A DNA stretch of 64,000 nt, taken from Ancylobacter polymorphus (GTDB taxonomy: Bacteria > Pseudomonadota > Alphaproteobacteria > Rhizobiales > Xanthobacteraceae). The stretch is taken from positions 62,001 through 126,000 of the forward strand of contig NZ_CP083242.1 in assembly GCF_022836935.1 (NCBI RefSeq). The letters are read 5' to 3'. This document shows positions 16,735 to 27,165 of the stretch, piece after piece. Below the pieces are notes generated by a model. It worked only from the letters and a program-made list of their open reading frames with translations. It was not told the origin of the DNA and searched no databases. The first letter of the stretch is position 1. Each line of letters starts with the position of its first letter. A program made the translations under genes and the position numbers.

Positions 16735-19700
16735 TGCCCGAACTTGACGCCGACCGCCTGAACGTTGCCGACACCCTCCGCCGTGCGCTTGCGATCGAAA
16801 ACGAACTTTCACGCCCGCAAGCCCGGGCCTATGTGCGCTGCCTCCAAACCACCTGGCAGGTTCCCGCCATTCAGTGGAGCGATCGCGAGTCGGCCCGACA
16901 ATTAGCGGATGCCCGCCGCTTGCTTCACGCAGCGCACATCTTTCGGCAGATCGAGGGAGCATCCTCGCCCCGCGCAATCGACTGCTATCGCAGGACAGGC
17001 GAGATCCTGGAATGGCTCTCCCGCGCCGCCGACGGCCTTCGCTCGATCGTCCCGATCGAGCTGCTCGCGGCCGCCGCCTACCAACTCGGAGGTCTGCCAG
17101 CAATGGCGTCAGGCCTTCTCAGGCAGATCGGGACCGACCACGAAGGTGTAGCTCTCTATTCGGCATTTCTGAGAGCGGATTTCGATGGCGTCATTCGTCG
17201 ATCCTCCACCTTTTGGAATACGCATCCCGATCTCACTGCGCCGGATGCATCGCGCCGGCTCGCTGCGGCTGGAGTCGACGAGTTTGACCTGGACGAAGAC
17301 GATCATCGCGTTGCGTGGTTCTTCACCGTCGAACTCGTCCGCAGCCTCGGATTGATCGCTGACAGCCTCCGCCGCGGCGACGATGCGCGGCTGGAGATTG
17401 CAATGTCGAAGCTCCATGCGCTCGACGAAATGGCAACGAGGACGTTCAGCGACGATGCCTCGCTTGTTATCGCACTCATGCGGCAGGTCGCAGACGGCTA
17501 CATGGCGGCCAGTATCTACCGGCCGCTGCGCGCTCTTGCCGCGCTGAACCCGGCCAGGACCGGAAAGCTCTTGTCATATGCTCGCGACCAGTTCAGCCGT
17601 GGTCGAGGAATTCTATGGACATCCCAGCTCCAAGGGCTCGAGCGCCTGCTACGAGACTCGTCGTTCGCACTCTGCACGCCGACGGGTTCGGGAAAGACGC
17701 TTGTCGCAAACATGGCGCTCCTGAAGGAGCTGCTGCTGCGCGAACACGACGGCCTGGCTCCGCTTGCCATCTATCTCGTCCCGTCCCGGGCGCTCGCCGG
17801 CGAGGTCGAAGCCAAGCTTCGTGCCGAGCTCGGAAGCGAAATGACCATCACCGCCCTCTATGGCGGCGCTGATTGGGGCATCACCGATTACTGGCTCACC
17901 GGGGATGAGCCGACGGTGCTGATCGCGACCGTCGAGAAAGCCGACGCGCTCATGCGCTATCTCGGCCCGATTATCACGGCTCGCGTCCGGCTCCTGATCC
18001 TCGACGAAGCGCACCAGGTTGTGCCCGATGCGAACGACAATACCCGCATCAGCTTTTCGGACCACAGCAACCGATCAATCCGACTGGAGAACTTTGTCTC
18101 TCGTGTGATTGCGCAGCGGCCCGACGTGGTTCGGATCGCGCTGACGGCCGTCGCAGGCGGCGCCGCACTTCCCGTTGCTCGATGGGTCGAGGGACGTGCG
18201 GATGCCGACGCTGTGGGCGTACGCTATCGCAGTACGCGGCAGGTCATTGGCATTCTCGAAACCGCACCAAACGCGACCGGCCGAATTCTCCTCGACATCA
18301 TGAACGGCCGGACGCTGTATGTGCGCGGCCAGGAGCAACCGGTCTATCTCCCGCTGCGCATGCAACCGATGCCCCTGCTCCCGGCAGCGATGCGCAACAG
18401 TCTCAATCGCTTCAACTGCCTCAGCGTTCTCTGGACTGCGCTCCACCTCGTCGAAGAGGATCAACGGATCCTGATCTCGGTTGCGCAAGAACCCGAACAG
18501 ACCATGCGCTGGTTCAAGGAGGCCCTGGAACTCGATACCTGGGCCGCGGTCCCGCCATTCGTGGTTCCCGAGGGCCGTGATCGTGAACGCTTCGATGAAG
18601 CGCGAGCGGCCTGTATCGACTATTGCGGCGAAGGCTCGTTCGAGCTGTTCCTCCTCGATCGAGGAATCGCGAGCAGCCACGGACAGATGCCGCAGCGCCT
18701 GCGGCGGCTGATGGTGGAGATGATCGAGCGTCGAATTTGTCCCATTACGGTCGCGACCGCGACGCTCACCGAAGGCGTGAACCTCCCGTTCGATCTCATC
18801 TTCCTGACGTCGCTCAAACGGCGCTCCTGGGATCAAGTCACGCAGAGTCAGGTCGTCGCACCGCTATCGACCGCCGAATTCCGCAACCTTGCGGGTCGCG
18901 CCGGAAGACCTGGCGCGGCGAAAGGGATTGAAGGCATGACGCTCGTGGCGCTGCCCACGCACGTATCGTCTACCGCCGCCGCGACAATTCCCGTTCAACG
19001 TCGCCAGCTCCGCGAGCTGCAGACCGACTATGAGCGCCTCCGCGCCTCCCTTCTGATCGAAGAAATGGATGCGGATGAAGTCGAAAGCCCTTTGGCGCTC
19101 CTCCTCAATGCGATCCGCGATCGCGCGGAGCGCTTGCTCGGCATTGATCCTGATGACTTCGTCGAGTGGCTCGAGGAGGCATTGCCCCCGGACATCAGTG
19201 GCGCGGCCGGTGAAGGCGCGACCGAACCTCGTGCCCGCCTGGCCGATACACTCGACGAACTCGACGGCGTGCTCCTGACGGCGGTCGAGGAGGTTTCGCG
19301 AGCCGATGGAGCCGCCATGACAGGCGCCCGCGCCGAGGCTCACCTCGTGGAGCTATGGCGGACAACATTCACGGCTGCCGCAGCCGCCCAAGAGCTTTGG
19401 CTGGAGCAAGCGTTCGTGCAGCGGGGTCGCGCGATCGTGGAGACCGTTTATCCCGACGCAGATGAACGCCGACGGCTCTACCAGTATGGCTTCTCTCCCG
19501 TCGTGGGTCGCCGCTTTGAAGCGATCGCACCTCGCCTTCGCGACCTCATTGCGGCAGCAACCACCTACGGTCAGGACGACGCCACGGCGCGGATCGACGT
19601 GTTCGAGGAGATCGGCCTCCTGCTCGCCGCTGACCGTGGCTTCGGCTTTCGCGTGCGTCAGACCGATGCGGATCAGGCGCTACTGCGGGGCTGGGCGGAC

Positions 19701-20384
19701 GTGTTGGGATGGTGGATGCATGAACCCGACGCCATCGTGCCGGAAGCGGATGATCTCCGTGCCTGGCAGCGCTTCGTCGCCGACAATCTCGAGTTTCGGC
19801 TTGGAGTCGCGATCGGGGCTGTCGTTGCGCAGGCGTGGTCAGCGGGAGCAGCAGACGCCTTCGCCGTACCTACGCTCGCGGAATGGAAAGCCACCACGGG
19901 CTTGCCTTGGTTCGGCTTTTGGGCGCGCGAGCTTTTGAGATGGGGAACGCATGATCCTTTTGTCGCCTTCGCGCTGTCGCAAAATCTCGCCCAGACGCGC
20001 GAAGCGGCGGCCGGGCGACGCAACGAATTTGAGGCTTGGCTCAACGACGAATTCGAAGACATCGAGTCTGAGGATCTCATCGACCCCCAGCTCTTTCTCC
20101 AATGGCAAGGAACGCTCCCACGCCGACCGCTGGAGGCCGCGGTCGAACGACCGGAACCGGTGGCCCTCACGGGCACCGACGGTCATCGACAGCGATACAG
20201 CGTCATCCCGATCGCCGATGGCGCTTTGGTGCGCTGGCTCGATCCCGCTGGGTTCGAGCTTGCGCGATCGGAAGATTTCCTGGGCGAGTTCCACGACCGA
20301 TTGATCAACAACGACTACGAACTGCGCACGGACCGCAGGATATCCGCTGTCCACCGCACGTTCACAAGGACGGCTCGAGCGTAG
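16734..20384 (+). CDS. large Ski2-like superfamily 2 helicase, HamB-like
   Basis: A 1216-residue helicase. Walker A is TPTGSGKT (Lys321), Walker B is DEAH at 424-427, a Ski2-type motif follows at TEGVNLPFD, and motif VI is AGRAGRPG at 720-727. About 270 residues precede the helicase core and about 450 follow; both parts are largely helical and lack a recognisable domain. In Hachiman and AbpAB the helicase senses or remodels DNA and restrains or activates the nuclease partner. The GTG at 16734 is chosen because AGGAGG (16721-16726) has correct spacing; an upstream GTG at 16716 does not. It is longer than usual HamB proteins, so a new subtype is possible. Confidence 0.7.
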   Translation: MPELDADRLNVADTLRRALAIENELSRPQARAYVRCLQTTWQVPAIQWSDRESARQLADARRLLHAAHIFRQIEGASSPRAIDCYRRTGEILEWLSRAADGLRSIVPIELLAAAAYQLGGLPAMASGLLRQIGTDHEGVALYSAFLRADFDGVIRRSSTFWNTHPDLTAPDASRRLAAAGVDEFDLDEDDHRVAWFFTVELVRSLGLIADSLRRGDDARLEIAMSKLHALDEMATRTFSDDASLVIALMRQVADGYMAASIYRPLRALAALNPARTGKLLSYARDQFSRGRGILWTSQLQGLERLLRDSSFALCTPTGSGKTLVANMALLKELLLREHDGLAPLAIYLVPSRALAGEVEAKLRAELGSEMTITALYGGADWGITDYWLTGDEPTVLIATVEKADALMRYLGPIITARVRLLILDEAHQVVPDANDNTRISFSDHSNRSIRLENFVSRVIAQRPDVVRIALTAVAGGAALPVARWVEGRADADAVGVRYRSTRQVIGILETAPNATGRILLDIMNGRTLYVRGQEQPVYLPLRMQPMPLLPAAMRNSLNRFNCLSVLWTALHLVEEDQRILISVAQEPEQTMRWFKEALELDTWAAVPPFVVPEGRDRERFDEARAACIDYCGEGSFELFLLDRGIASSHGQMPQRLRRLMVEMIERRICPITVATATLTEGVNLPFDLIFLTSLKRRSWDQVTQSQVVAPLSTAEFRNLAGRAGRPGAAKGIEGMTLVALPTHVSSTAAATIPVQRRQLRELQTDYERLRASLLIEEMDADEVESPLALLLNAIRDRAERLLGIDPDDFVEWLEEALPPDISGAAGEGATEPRARLADTLDELDGVLLTAVEEVSRADGAAMTGARAEAHLVELWRTTFTAAAAAQELWLEQAFVQRGRAIVETVYPDADERRRLYQYGFSPVVGRRFEAIAPRLRDLIAAATTYGQDDATARIDVFEEIGLLLAADRGFGFRVRQTDADQALLRGWADVLGWWMHEPDAIVPEADDLRAWQRFVADNLEFRLGVAIGAVVAQAWSAGAADAFAVPTLAEWKATTGLPWFGFWARELLRWGTHDPFVAFALSQNLAQTREAAAGRRNEFEAWLNDEFEDIESEDLIDPQLFLQWQGTLPRRPLEAAVERPEPVALTGTDGHRQRYSVIPIADGALVRWLDPAGFELARSEDFLGEFHDRLINNDYELRTDRRISAVHRTFTRTARA

Positions 20385-20400
20385 GCATCACCCTACTCGA

Positions 20401-20549
20401 CTACAGGATTCCCCATGCGCGATAGCTTCCGCGGCCGGTCGCCTCGCGCAGGCCGAGCTCCGCAACCAGGTCCTGTGCCGCGCGCGGCGTGATCCGCAGT
20501 TGCTCTGCGATCATGCCGGCCGAGACAATCGGGCGGGTCAGCACAAAAT
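20401..20549 (-). pseudogene. C-terminal fragment of a DUF1612 / RHE_PE00001-type DNA-binding protein
   Basis: Encodes about 49 residues with a winged-helix end: RPIVSAGMIAEQLRITPRAAQ, then LVAELGLREATGRGSYRAWGIL and a TAG. This is the usual C-terminus of RHE_PE00001 proteins on rhizobial plasmids. The rest is cut away exactly at the left inverted repeat of the Tn3-family element. Confidence 0.65.
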
Positions 20550-20588
20550 GGGGTCGGAACAAGAGCTGTGCAAAATCGTACGCTAAGG
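20550..20588 (+). repeat. left inverted repeat of the Tn3-family element
   Basis: Begins GGGGTCGGAACAAGAGC and ends TCGTACGCTAAGG. Its reverse complement matches 23738-23776 with four mismatches. Confidence 0.9.
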
Positions 20589-20743
20589 ACGAAGCGTGAA
20601 CCGAGTTTGGTTGTGTCTCGCGATTTCCGCGGCAGTGCGTCTGATCCCAGTGGATAACGGTGCCAGCAGGATCGCTGCTGTTTCCACATCCGGTCAGTTC
20701 GGCAACATTCAGCGGTAGTTGGTGCTGTATGCGGAGTTGAGCA

Positions 20744-23719
20744 GTGGCCAGGCGCACGATTCTCAAAGCTCAGGATCGACGGCAGCTTTTCGACATTCCG
20801 GCTGATGAGGACAGCCTGATCCGACACTATTCATTGTCCGCCGCTGATCGCCTCGAGATTGATCTGCGCAGACGCGAGCATAATAGGCTCGGCTTTGCTG
20901 TTCAGCTTTGCGTTATGAGACATCCGGGCCGGGTGCTGGCGGCCGGCGAAATTCCGCCGCGTGCGATGCTGAAATATGTCGCCGACCAGATCGGTGCCGA
21001 TCCCCCTGTGTTCCCAACCTATGCCCGGCGGGAAGAGACACGTCGCGATCACATTGCGCGCCTGATGAGCTATCTCGGCGTCAGAAGCGCGACATCTCAG
21101 GATCGTCGCGCGGGGCTGTTATCGGCAATTGAGGCGGCCGCGATGTCCGACAGCGGCGCTTCGATTGTAAACGCCATTGTCGCCACGCTGCGAGAACGCG
21201 GAGTACTGTTGCCGGCGGCGGAGATCATCGAGCGAATGGGGTTTGCGGCTCGCGCCATAGCTCGCCGCCGCGCCGAGGGTGCGCTTATCGAAGGTCTGGC
21301 ACCAGAGAAACTGCAGGCGCTCGACAAGCTGCTCGAGGTTGATGCGGCGATCGGTCAGACCCGCTTCCATTGGTTGCGGTCGGCGCCTGAAGCGCCCGCG
21401 GCTTCGAATCTGGTTGGACTCACTGAACGGATTGCCTTCCTGCGCACGTTCGGAATTGATCCCGGCTTCCGGGCGCGCGTGGCTTCCGGGCGGTGGGACC
21501 AAATGGTCCGCGAGGGCAAGGCCACGCCAGCGTGGCTGGCCAACGACTTCAATGCAAGTCGTCGTCACGCCCTGATCGTCGCGCAGGTCATCAAACTCGG
21601 TGAGAAGCTGACCGACGATGCCGTGACCATGTTCATCAAGCTGATCGGGCGGCTGTTCTCGCAGGCTAACAGCCGTAAGAAACGGCGGCATATGGACCAC
21701 CGGACAGACACCTCCAAGGCCCTGCGCATGTTCCTCGATACGATAACAGCGCTGCAGTCGGCCAACGATCGGGGTCAGGACGCACTCGAAGTACTCGACC
21801 AGAAGGTCGGTTGGCACCGGCTGCTGCGGATGAAACCGGAGCTTGCAGCAATGGTCGAGGAAAATGAGGTATCCCCGCTGATGCTGGCGGCCGAGCAGTA
21901 TAAGGGCGTCCTCAAATACGCGACGGCGTTCCTAACGACCTTTACGTTCCGTTCGGCGCGCCGCCACGATTCCCTGCTCACAGCCGTTGCCATGCTCCGA
22001 AGGCTTCATTCGGAGGGACGGCGTGTACTGCCCGAGCGTGTTCCGACCAGCCATCTCAGTCCAACCGATCGAAAACTGATCTTTGGGCAGCAGAAGCCTG
22101 ATCGCCGGCTCTATGAGATAGCCACGCTCGCCGCATTGCGCGAGCGCCTTCGCTCGGCGGATATATGGGTAGAGGGCAGCCGCTCGTTCCGCCCGATCGA
22201 CGAGCACCTCATGCCGCGATCTACGTTCACCACGATGAAGGAAGAGGATCGGCTTGGCCTTGGTGTGGGCGGTGACGGCGCCGTCTGGCTGAACGAAGTA
22301 ATGCAGGTGCTGGATTTCAATCTGAAGCGCCTGGCTTATCGCGCTCGCGCTCGTAACCTCGAGGGGGTTCGTCTGGAAGCGGGAACGCTGATCGTGACGC
22401 CGACCGTCGGCGACGTTCCTGCGGCAGCCGAAGAACTGAACGCGGAGATCAGCGAGATGTATCCGCTGGTCGAAGTTCCTGATCTCCTCAGGGAAGTGCA
22501 TGAGTGGACGGGCTTTGCCGATCATTTCACACATGTCCGCACAGGCGACACCCCACGGAATGTCTCTGCCATGCTGGCCGGCATCCTGGCCGATGCAACC
22601 AATCTCGGTCCGAAGCGGATGGCTGGCGCATCCAAGGGCATCAGCGCCCATCAGATTGGCTGGATGCGCACCTTCCATGCCCGATCAGAAACCTATCGCG
22701 CCGCCCAGGCCTGCATCACCGACGCCCACACGGGTCACCCGCATTCCCGCCTGTGGGGCAACGGAACGACCGCGTCGTCCGACGGACAGTTCTTCCGTGC
22801 GAGCGACCGAGCGGCAAAACGCGGCGATGTCAATCTGCACTATGGCAGCGAACCGGGATCGAAATTCTACAGCCACTTGTCGGATCAGTACGGCTATTTC
22901 AGCATCCTGCCCATTAGCCCCACGGAAAGCGAAGCGGCCTACGTGCTCGATGGCCTATTTGACCAGGATACGCTCCTGGATATCCAGGAGCATTTTACTG
23001 ACACTGGTGGCGCGAGCGATCACGTCTTCGGGCTGTTCGCCTTGATCGGCAAGCGCTTCGCCCCTCGGTTGCGCAACCTCAAAGATCGAAAGTTCCACAC
23101 GTTCGAGAAGGGCGATGCCTACCCGGCGCTGACGAGCCACATCGGAGCACCGATCAACACCGCGTTGATCCTTGATCATTGGGATGACCTGCTGCATCTG
23201 GCAGCGTCGATCACGACGCGCGCCGTCGTTCCCTCGACGGTTCTGAAGAAGCTCTCGGCGTCTCCAAAGGAAAGCGAGTTGGCCAAGGCGCTGCGGGAAC
23301 TCGGCCGGATCGAGCGATCACTGTTCATGATCGAATGGTATTCGAGCCCGGCCTTGCGCCGGCGGTGTCAAGCCGGCCTCAATAAGGGCGAGGCAGCGCA
23401 CAAGCTCAAACGCGCGGTGTTCTTCCACGAGCGCGGAGAAATCCGTGACCGGTCATTCGAGAGCCAGGCATTCCGCGCATCTGGCCTCAATCTCGTCGTC
23501 AGCGCTATCGTCCATTGGAACACGGTCTATCTTGACCGCGCTGCAAACCACCTGCGGATGGCGCGTCGGACTATCCCAGATGACCTTCTCAAACATATTT
23601 CGCCTCTCAGTTGGGAACACATCAACCTCACAGGCATCTACGCTTGGGATTCTGAGCACCAGATGCCCGAAGGCTTCAGGTCGCTCAGGCTGCCAGCACT
23701 AATCCGACGGGCGGCATGA
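20744..23719 (+). CDS. tnpA: Tn3-family transposase TnpA
   Basis: A 991-residue DDE transposase of the Tn3 family, full length. The N-terminal DUF4158 domain (about residues 5-170, [14 protein letters not shown]) binds the inverted repeats. The C-terminal DDE_Tnp_Tn3 domain contains STDGQ-like ASSDGQFFR (first Asp), [13 protein letters not shown] (second Asp), and the conserved [11 protein letters not shown] and [13 protein letters not shown] blocks (Glu). The frame is intact. It starts at a GTG with GGAG upstream. It catalyses replicative cointegrate formation; resolution would need host recombination or an outside resolvase. Confidence 0.95.
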   Translation: MARRTILKAQDRRQLFDIPADEDSLIRHYSLSAADRLEIDLRRREHNRLGFAVQLCVMRHPGRVLAAGEIPPRAMLKYVADQIGADPPVFPTYARREETRRDHIARLMSYLGVRSATSQDRRAGLLSAIEAAAMSDSGASIVNAIVATLRERGVLLPAAEIIERMGFAARAIARRRAEGALIEGLAPEKLQALDKLLEVDAAIGQTRFHWLRSAPEAPAASNLVGLTERIAFLRTFGIDPGFRARVASGRWDQMVREGKATPAWLANDFNASRRHALIVAQVIKLGEKLTDDAVTMFIKLIGRLFSQANSRKKRRHMDHRTDTSKALRMFLDTITALQSANDRGQDALEVLDQKVGWHRLLRMKPELAAMVEENEVSPLMLAAEQYKGVLKYATAFLTTFTFRSARRHDSLLTAVAMLRRLHSEGRRVLPERVPTSHLSPTDRKLIFGQQKPDRRLYEIATLAALRERLRSADIWVEGSRSFRPIDEHLMPRSTFTTMKEEDRLGLGVGGDGAVWLNEVMQVLDFNLKRLAYRARARNLEGVRLEAGTLIVTPTVGDVPAAAEELNAEISEMYPLVEVPDLLREVHEWTGFADHFTHVRTGDTPRNVSAMLAGILADATNLGPKRMAGASKGISAHQIGWMRTFHARSETYRAAQACITDAHTGHPHSRLWGNGTTASSDGQFFRASDRAAKRGDVNLHYGSEPGSKFYSHLSDQYGYFSILPISPTESEAAYVLDGLFDQDTLLDIQEHFTDTGGASDHVFGLFALIGKRFAPRLRNLKDRKFHTFEKGDAYPALTSHIGAPINTALILDHWDDLLHLAASITTRAVVPSTVLKKLSASPKESELAKALRELGRIERSLFMIEWYSSPALRRRCQAGLNKGEAAHKLKRAVFFHERGEIRDRSFESQAFRASGLNLVVSAIVHWNTVYLDRAANHLRMARRTIPDDLLKHISPLSWEHINLTGIYAWDSEHQMPEGFRSLRLPALIRRAA

Positions 23720-23737
23720 TGTTCATGCTCCGTTCGC

Positions 23738-23776
23738 CCTTAGCGTACGATTTTGAGCAGCTCTTGTTCTGATCCC
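23738..23776 (-). repeat. right inverted repeat of the Tn3-family element
   Basis: Read on the minus strand it begins GGGATCAGAACAAGAGC and ends TCGTACGCTAAGG. It lies 18 nt past the tnpA stop. Confidence 0.9.
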
Positions 23777-24234
23777 ATCTTGCCGATATGGAATGGAAGC
23801 GCCGGCTGCACGAACCGAACGGCACGCCCGGCGCGATGTTTTGGAGCGTCTGGTGATGAGCGGCGCGGCTGTGGCCGCGGTGACCAGTTTTTACGGAAGT
23901 GGCGCGCCGACCAAGGTGAAACTGCGAACACGTATATGATTGAGATTCCGCTTATTTAGTTGGCCGACAAGCTCCAAAGCGACGAGCGAGACAAGGCGTC
24001 GGCGCTAGACTCCGAACCGCCCCCTCCCCGCATTCGCAAGCAGAAAGAGCCAATCGGCTCAGGTGCAACCCGAATTTGGGCCAGCCAGAGCTGGAAAATT
24101 CCGGGTTTAAGCCTCATGCCGGCACGGGCGCCGGAGAGCCATTCAGGAGCGTGATCGGCGGATTGTTGCCGATCCGGCTGTGCAGACACGGCTTTACCAA
24201 CAGCCACGGGCCCCATCATTACCCGGGACCGGGG
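23777..24234. other. gene-free remnant region right of the Tn3-family element
   Basis: About 460 nt with no supported gene. Frames are short and degenerate; probably debris from earlier insertions. Confidence 0.4.
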
Positions 24235-24351
24235 CGGCGCTATGCCCTGGCCGCGGCCAGGGCGCCTTCAGCAGCGACACAGGTCGCTGATCGCTGGCGA
24301 CTGATGGAGAACGCGAGCCTGGCCTTCGTCGAGACCTTTCGTAAATCCATG
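24235..24351 (+). pseudogene. ISL3-family transposase fragment
   Basis: Encodes about 39 residues resembling the central part of ISL3-family transposases: RRYALAAARAPSAATQ, then VADRWRLMENASLAFVETF and RKSM. No start, catalytic residues or ends remain. Confidence 0.6.
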
Positions 24352-24371
24352 TCTCCGACTCGGCCATTCCA

Positions 24372-25931
24372 TCAGGGTGGCGGCCTGCGGATGGCACCAG
24401 AAAGGCTTACATTGCGAAATGAATGCCAATTCTGTCTGGCATAGCGAAAGCCGGATACTCGAGGGCTGTGCACAACCGTTCCGGTATTAACGGTGAGCAC
24501 CGGCAGCACTGGCAATTCACGCATGACGAGCTCATTTGCGCAACGGTAAAGCCTCGTCCGTTCGGCATCTTCGCGCTCATGACGGGCAGCCTCTAGCAGT
24601 GAATCAAGCTCGTATATACGGCAGTATCCTGCATTGACCCCATGAGGGGAGACGTTCCGCGAATGTAGAACCTGATCAAGCCAGACGTCGCAGGACATAC
24701 CCCAACTCATCTCGGATATCCCTACCCCGGCGGGCATACCGTTTTGCCAGTGCTTGCAGTACTCAACCCAATCCTCGTGCGGACACAGCTCTAGATTTAT
24801 GCCGACCTTGGCGAGGTCTGAGGCCAATCGACCAATGATTGCAGTGGGCTGGAGCTGGGCCGAGCCTGCCGTCGCAAACATGACTCGCAGGGCCCAATCC
24901 GGGGGTGGAGCCGCCTGTGCGAGGAGCCTTCGTGCCTGGTCGAGGTCGTAGGGGTACGGATCGACGTACTCTGGATCATAGGCCGGAGACGCAGGAGGTA
25001 GAATTCCCTTCGCCGTACGGGTCTGTCCTCTGAACACCTCGTCGCTCAGCGCTTCCCGATCGAAGGCATGGGCGATGGCTTGACGCACGCGCCGGTCCGC
25101 CAGCACCGGATCGCTCATGTTGAAGATCAGGTACCAGACATAGGGAACGCTGCCCGAATGCACGACGAAGCCGCGCTGCTGCAGGTCCTCCAGATCGGCT
25201 CCGTCGAGGCCATAGGCGAGGTCGACCGTGCCGTCGAGCAGGGCGGTCAAGCGCTCGGTCGCATCAGGAAACGGAAGGAAGCGCAGCTTTTCCAGCTTTG
25301 CCACCTCGCCCCAATAAGCATCGTTTCGGCGCAGCGTGACTCCGCTGCCGCGAGATGTCTGAAAGCGCTCTTCGAAGATGAACGGCCCGGTTCCCGGCGC
25401 GCGGTCCGACAGGTCCGGCCCGAACGTCTCCAGCGCCGCAGGGCTGACGAACACCTGCGCCCCGGGCGCATCCTCCTGGGTCATGTAGCGGAGAAAGTCC
25501 GGGAACGGCTTGCCGAGCTCGATGTCCACGGTGAAGGGGTCGACCAGTTTGATCGCGTCGATCCACTCGATGCCGATCCGGTTGTAATTGGCGGCGATCG
25601 GCGAATAGACCGGACTGAGAGTGTCCCGCATCCTGGCGAAGTTCAGGCGCACCGCCTCGGCATCGAAGGCGGCTCCATCGTGGAAGCGGACGCCTTGCCG
25701 CAAATCGAAACGATAGGTGAGGCCGTCCGGCGAGACCGTTACCCGCTCGGCGAGTGCAGGTATGAGTGCCGTGGTGGCACCGATCTCACCTTCGAGATCA
25801 TCCTCAATCAAGCTTTCGAATATGTTTTGGACGACGCGCCCAGTATTCCAGCCTCCAAATGAACATGGAGGATCAATAAGATCGACTTCCCAATCCAGTC
25901 CTATATTTAGAGTATTTTCTGAAGCGGCCAT
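24372..25931 (-). CDS. ABC transporter substrate-binding protein, family 5, without signal peptide
   Basis: A 519-residue SBP_bac_5 protein (peptide, nickel or oligo-solute binding). It has the family blocks LTYRFDLRQGVRFHDGAAFD, GTGPFIFEE, LLDGTVDLAYG, and DRRVRQAIAHAFDREAL. It begins MAASENTLNIGLDWE, directly at the mature domain; no signal peptide or lipobox is present and no in-frame start lies upstream. It would be cytoplasmic unless the start is wrong. It is divergent from the amiC-like gene, whose product is also a binding protein kept in the cytoplasm, so it may sense rather than transport. No partner permease is nearby. Confidence 0.8.
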   Translation of the reverse strand: MAASENTLNIGLDWEVDLIDPPCSFGGWNTGRVVQNIFESLIEDDLEGEIGATTALIPALAERVTVSPDGLTYRFDLRQGVRFHDGAAFDAEAVRLNFARMRDTLSPVYSPIAANYNRIGIEWIDAIKLVDPFTVDIELGKPFPDFLRYMTQEDAPGAQVFVSPAALETFGPDLSDRAPGTGPFIFEERFQTSRGSGVTLRRNDAYWGEVAKLEKLRFLPFPDATERLTALLDGTVDLAYGLDGADLEDLQQRGFVVHSGSVPYVWYLIFNMSDPVLADRRVRQAIAHAFDREALSDEVFRGQTRTAKGILPPASPAYDPEYVDPYPYDLDQARRLLAQAAPPPDWALRVMFATAGSAQLQPTAIIGRLASDLAKVGINLELCPHEDWVEYCKHWQNGMPAGVGISEMSWGMSCDVWLDQVLHSRNVSPHGVNAGYCRIYELDSLLEAARHEREDAERTRLYRCANELVMRELPVLPVLTVNTGTVVHSPRVSGFRYARQNWHSFRNVSLSGAIRRPPP

Positions 25932-26022
25932 TTTATTTAACTTTCTTTTTGTGTTTCGGAAGGATTGGGCTATATGGCGGGGAGGGTCGCTTGGCGGCTG
26001 AAGGCAGGGCCGAAGCGGGCTG

Positions 26023-27156
26023 ATGGAGGTCGAATTGGAAGGCTGGCCGGTAGGCGTACTTTTTTCTCATTCCGGTGTGACGTCGATGTCGGAAATTTCG
26101 CAGTTGCAGGGAACGCTGCTGGCGATAGACGAGATCAACGACGCAGGCGGCGTGGGGGGGCGGGCGATCCAGCCGATCATCAAGGACCCGGCGTCCGATC
26201 CCACGGCCTATGCACGGCTCGCCGCCAACCTGATACTGGAGGAAGGGGCGGCCAACATCTTCGGCTGCTCGTCCTCGTTCAGCCGAAAGGCGGTCCTCCC
26301 ATGGATCGAGCGCCGAGGCGGCCTGCTGTGGTACTCGGTAGTTTATGAAGGTTTTGAATATTCGCCCAACATCATCTACACGGGCCCAACCATCAACCAG
26401 ACGCACCTTCCTTTGGCCAACTACCTCTTCCGCCATGTCGGGAAGAGGTTCTTTCTCATCGGCTCGGGCTATCTTTTCCCGCGGGAATCCAACCGCGTGA
26501 TACGCGACATCGTCGAGGATGTGGGCGGCACCATCCTCGGCGAGCACTACGTTCCCCTGAGCGCGGGATACGAGACCTATGCCGAGGCGGTAGCGTGCGC
26601 GGCCGAGGCGGATGCCGACGTCATCTTCTCGACCGTGATCGGGCCGGGGACGTCCCATCTGTACGACTCGCATAATGAAGCCGGCCTCGACGCGCGCCGT
26701 ATGCCGATCGCGGCGCTGACCACCAGCGAGGTGCATCTGCGCGCCATGCGCACGCCGGTGGGAGCCGGTCACCTGGTCTGCGCGCCCTATTTCGAATCGC
26801 TGAAGACCGCCGAGAATCTCCGCTTCGTGGAGCGCTACCGCGCGCGGTACGGCAGCGCGCGGCCGGCCGACGGCCCGGCCGAGGCGGCCTATTCGACCGT
26901 CCATCTGTTCGCGAAGGCGCTTGCCGATGCAGGCACGACGGATCCGGAACGGGTGCGGGCGGCGGTGCTGGGGCAGCACTATCTGGCCCCCGAAGGACTG
27001 ATCACCGTCGATCCGGACAACAGCCACACCTATATCCGGCCGCGTATCGCGGTCACGACCGGTCGTGCCGATTTTAGGATCGTCGAGGAGGCGCCAGAAC
27101 CGGTCAAGCCCGACCCCTACCTTGTCTATTATGAAGCGCCCGAACGGTGTGAATGA
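26023..27156 (+). CDS. amiC: AmiC-like cytoplasmic amide/urea sensor
   Basis: A 377-residue Peripla_BP_5/6-fold protein close in size to Pseudomonas AmiC (385). It has no signal peptide (MEVELEGWPVGVLFSHSGVTS), as expected for AmiC, which holds AmiR inactive until an amide binds. It resembles UrtA/FmdD-type binding proteins in EINDAGGVGGRAIQP and SSSFSRKAVLPWIERRGG. The stop is 9 nt before the amiR-like gene. The pair faces the nitrilase-ABC-urease operon and is the likely ligand-responsive switch for it. Symbol is given by family and arrangement; the real ligand is unknown. Confidence 0.8.
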   Translation: MEVELEGWPVGVLFSHSGVTSMSEISQLQGTLLAIDEINDAGGVGGRAIQPIIKDPASDPTAYARLAANLILEEGAANIFGCSSSFSRKAVLPWIERRGGLLWYSVVYEGFEYSPNIIYTGPTINQTHLPLANYLFRHVGKRFFLIGSGYLFPRESNRVIRDIVEDVGGTILGEHYVPLSAGYETYAEAVACAAEADADVIFSTVIGPGTSHLYDSHNEAGLDARRMPIAALTTSEVHLRAMRTPVGAGHLVCAPYFESLKTAENLRFVERYRARYGSARPADGPAEAAYSTVHLFAKALADAGTTDPERVRAAVLGQHYLAPEGLITVDPDNSHTYIRPRIAVTTGRADFRIVEEAPEPVKPDPYLVYYEAPERCE

Positions 27157-27165
27157 GCCGCACCG

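Larger units (their letters stand above)
20550..23776. mobile_element. minimal Tn3-family element (tnpA only)
   Basis: About 3.2 kb bounded by 39-bp inverted repeats and carrying only a transposase, with no resolvase or res site visible, like IS1071-type elements. The 5 nt outside the two repeats differ (AAAAT and ATCTT). The outside genes also do not match, so there is no target duplication. The element has probably taken part in a deletion or recombination after insertion. Confidence 0.88.
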
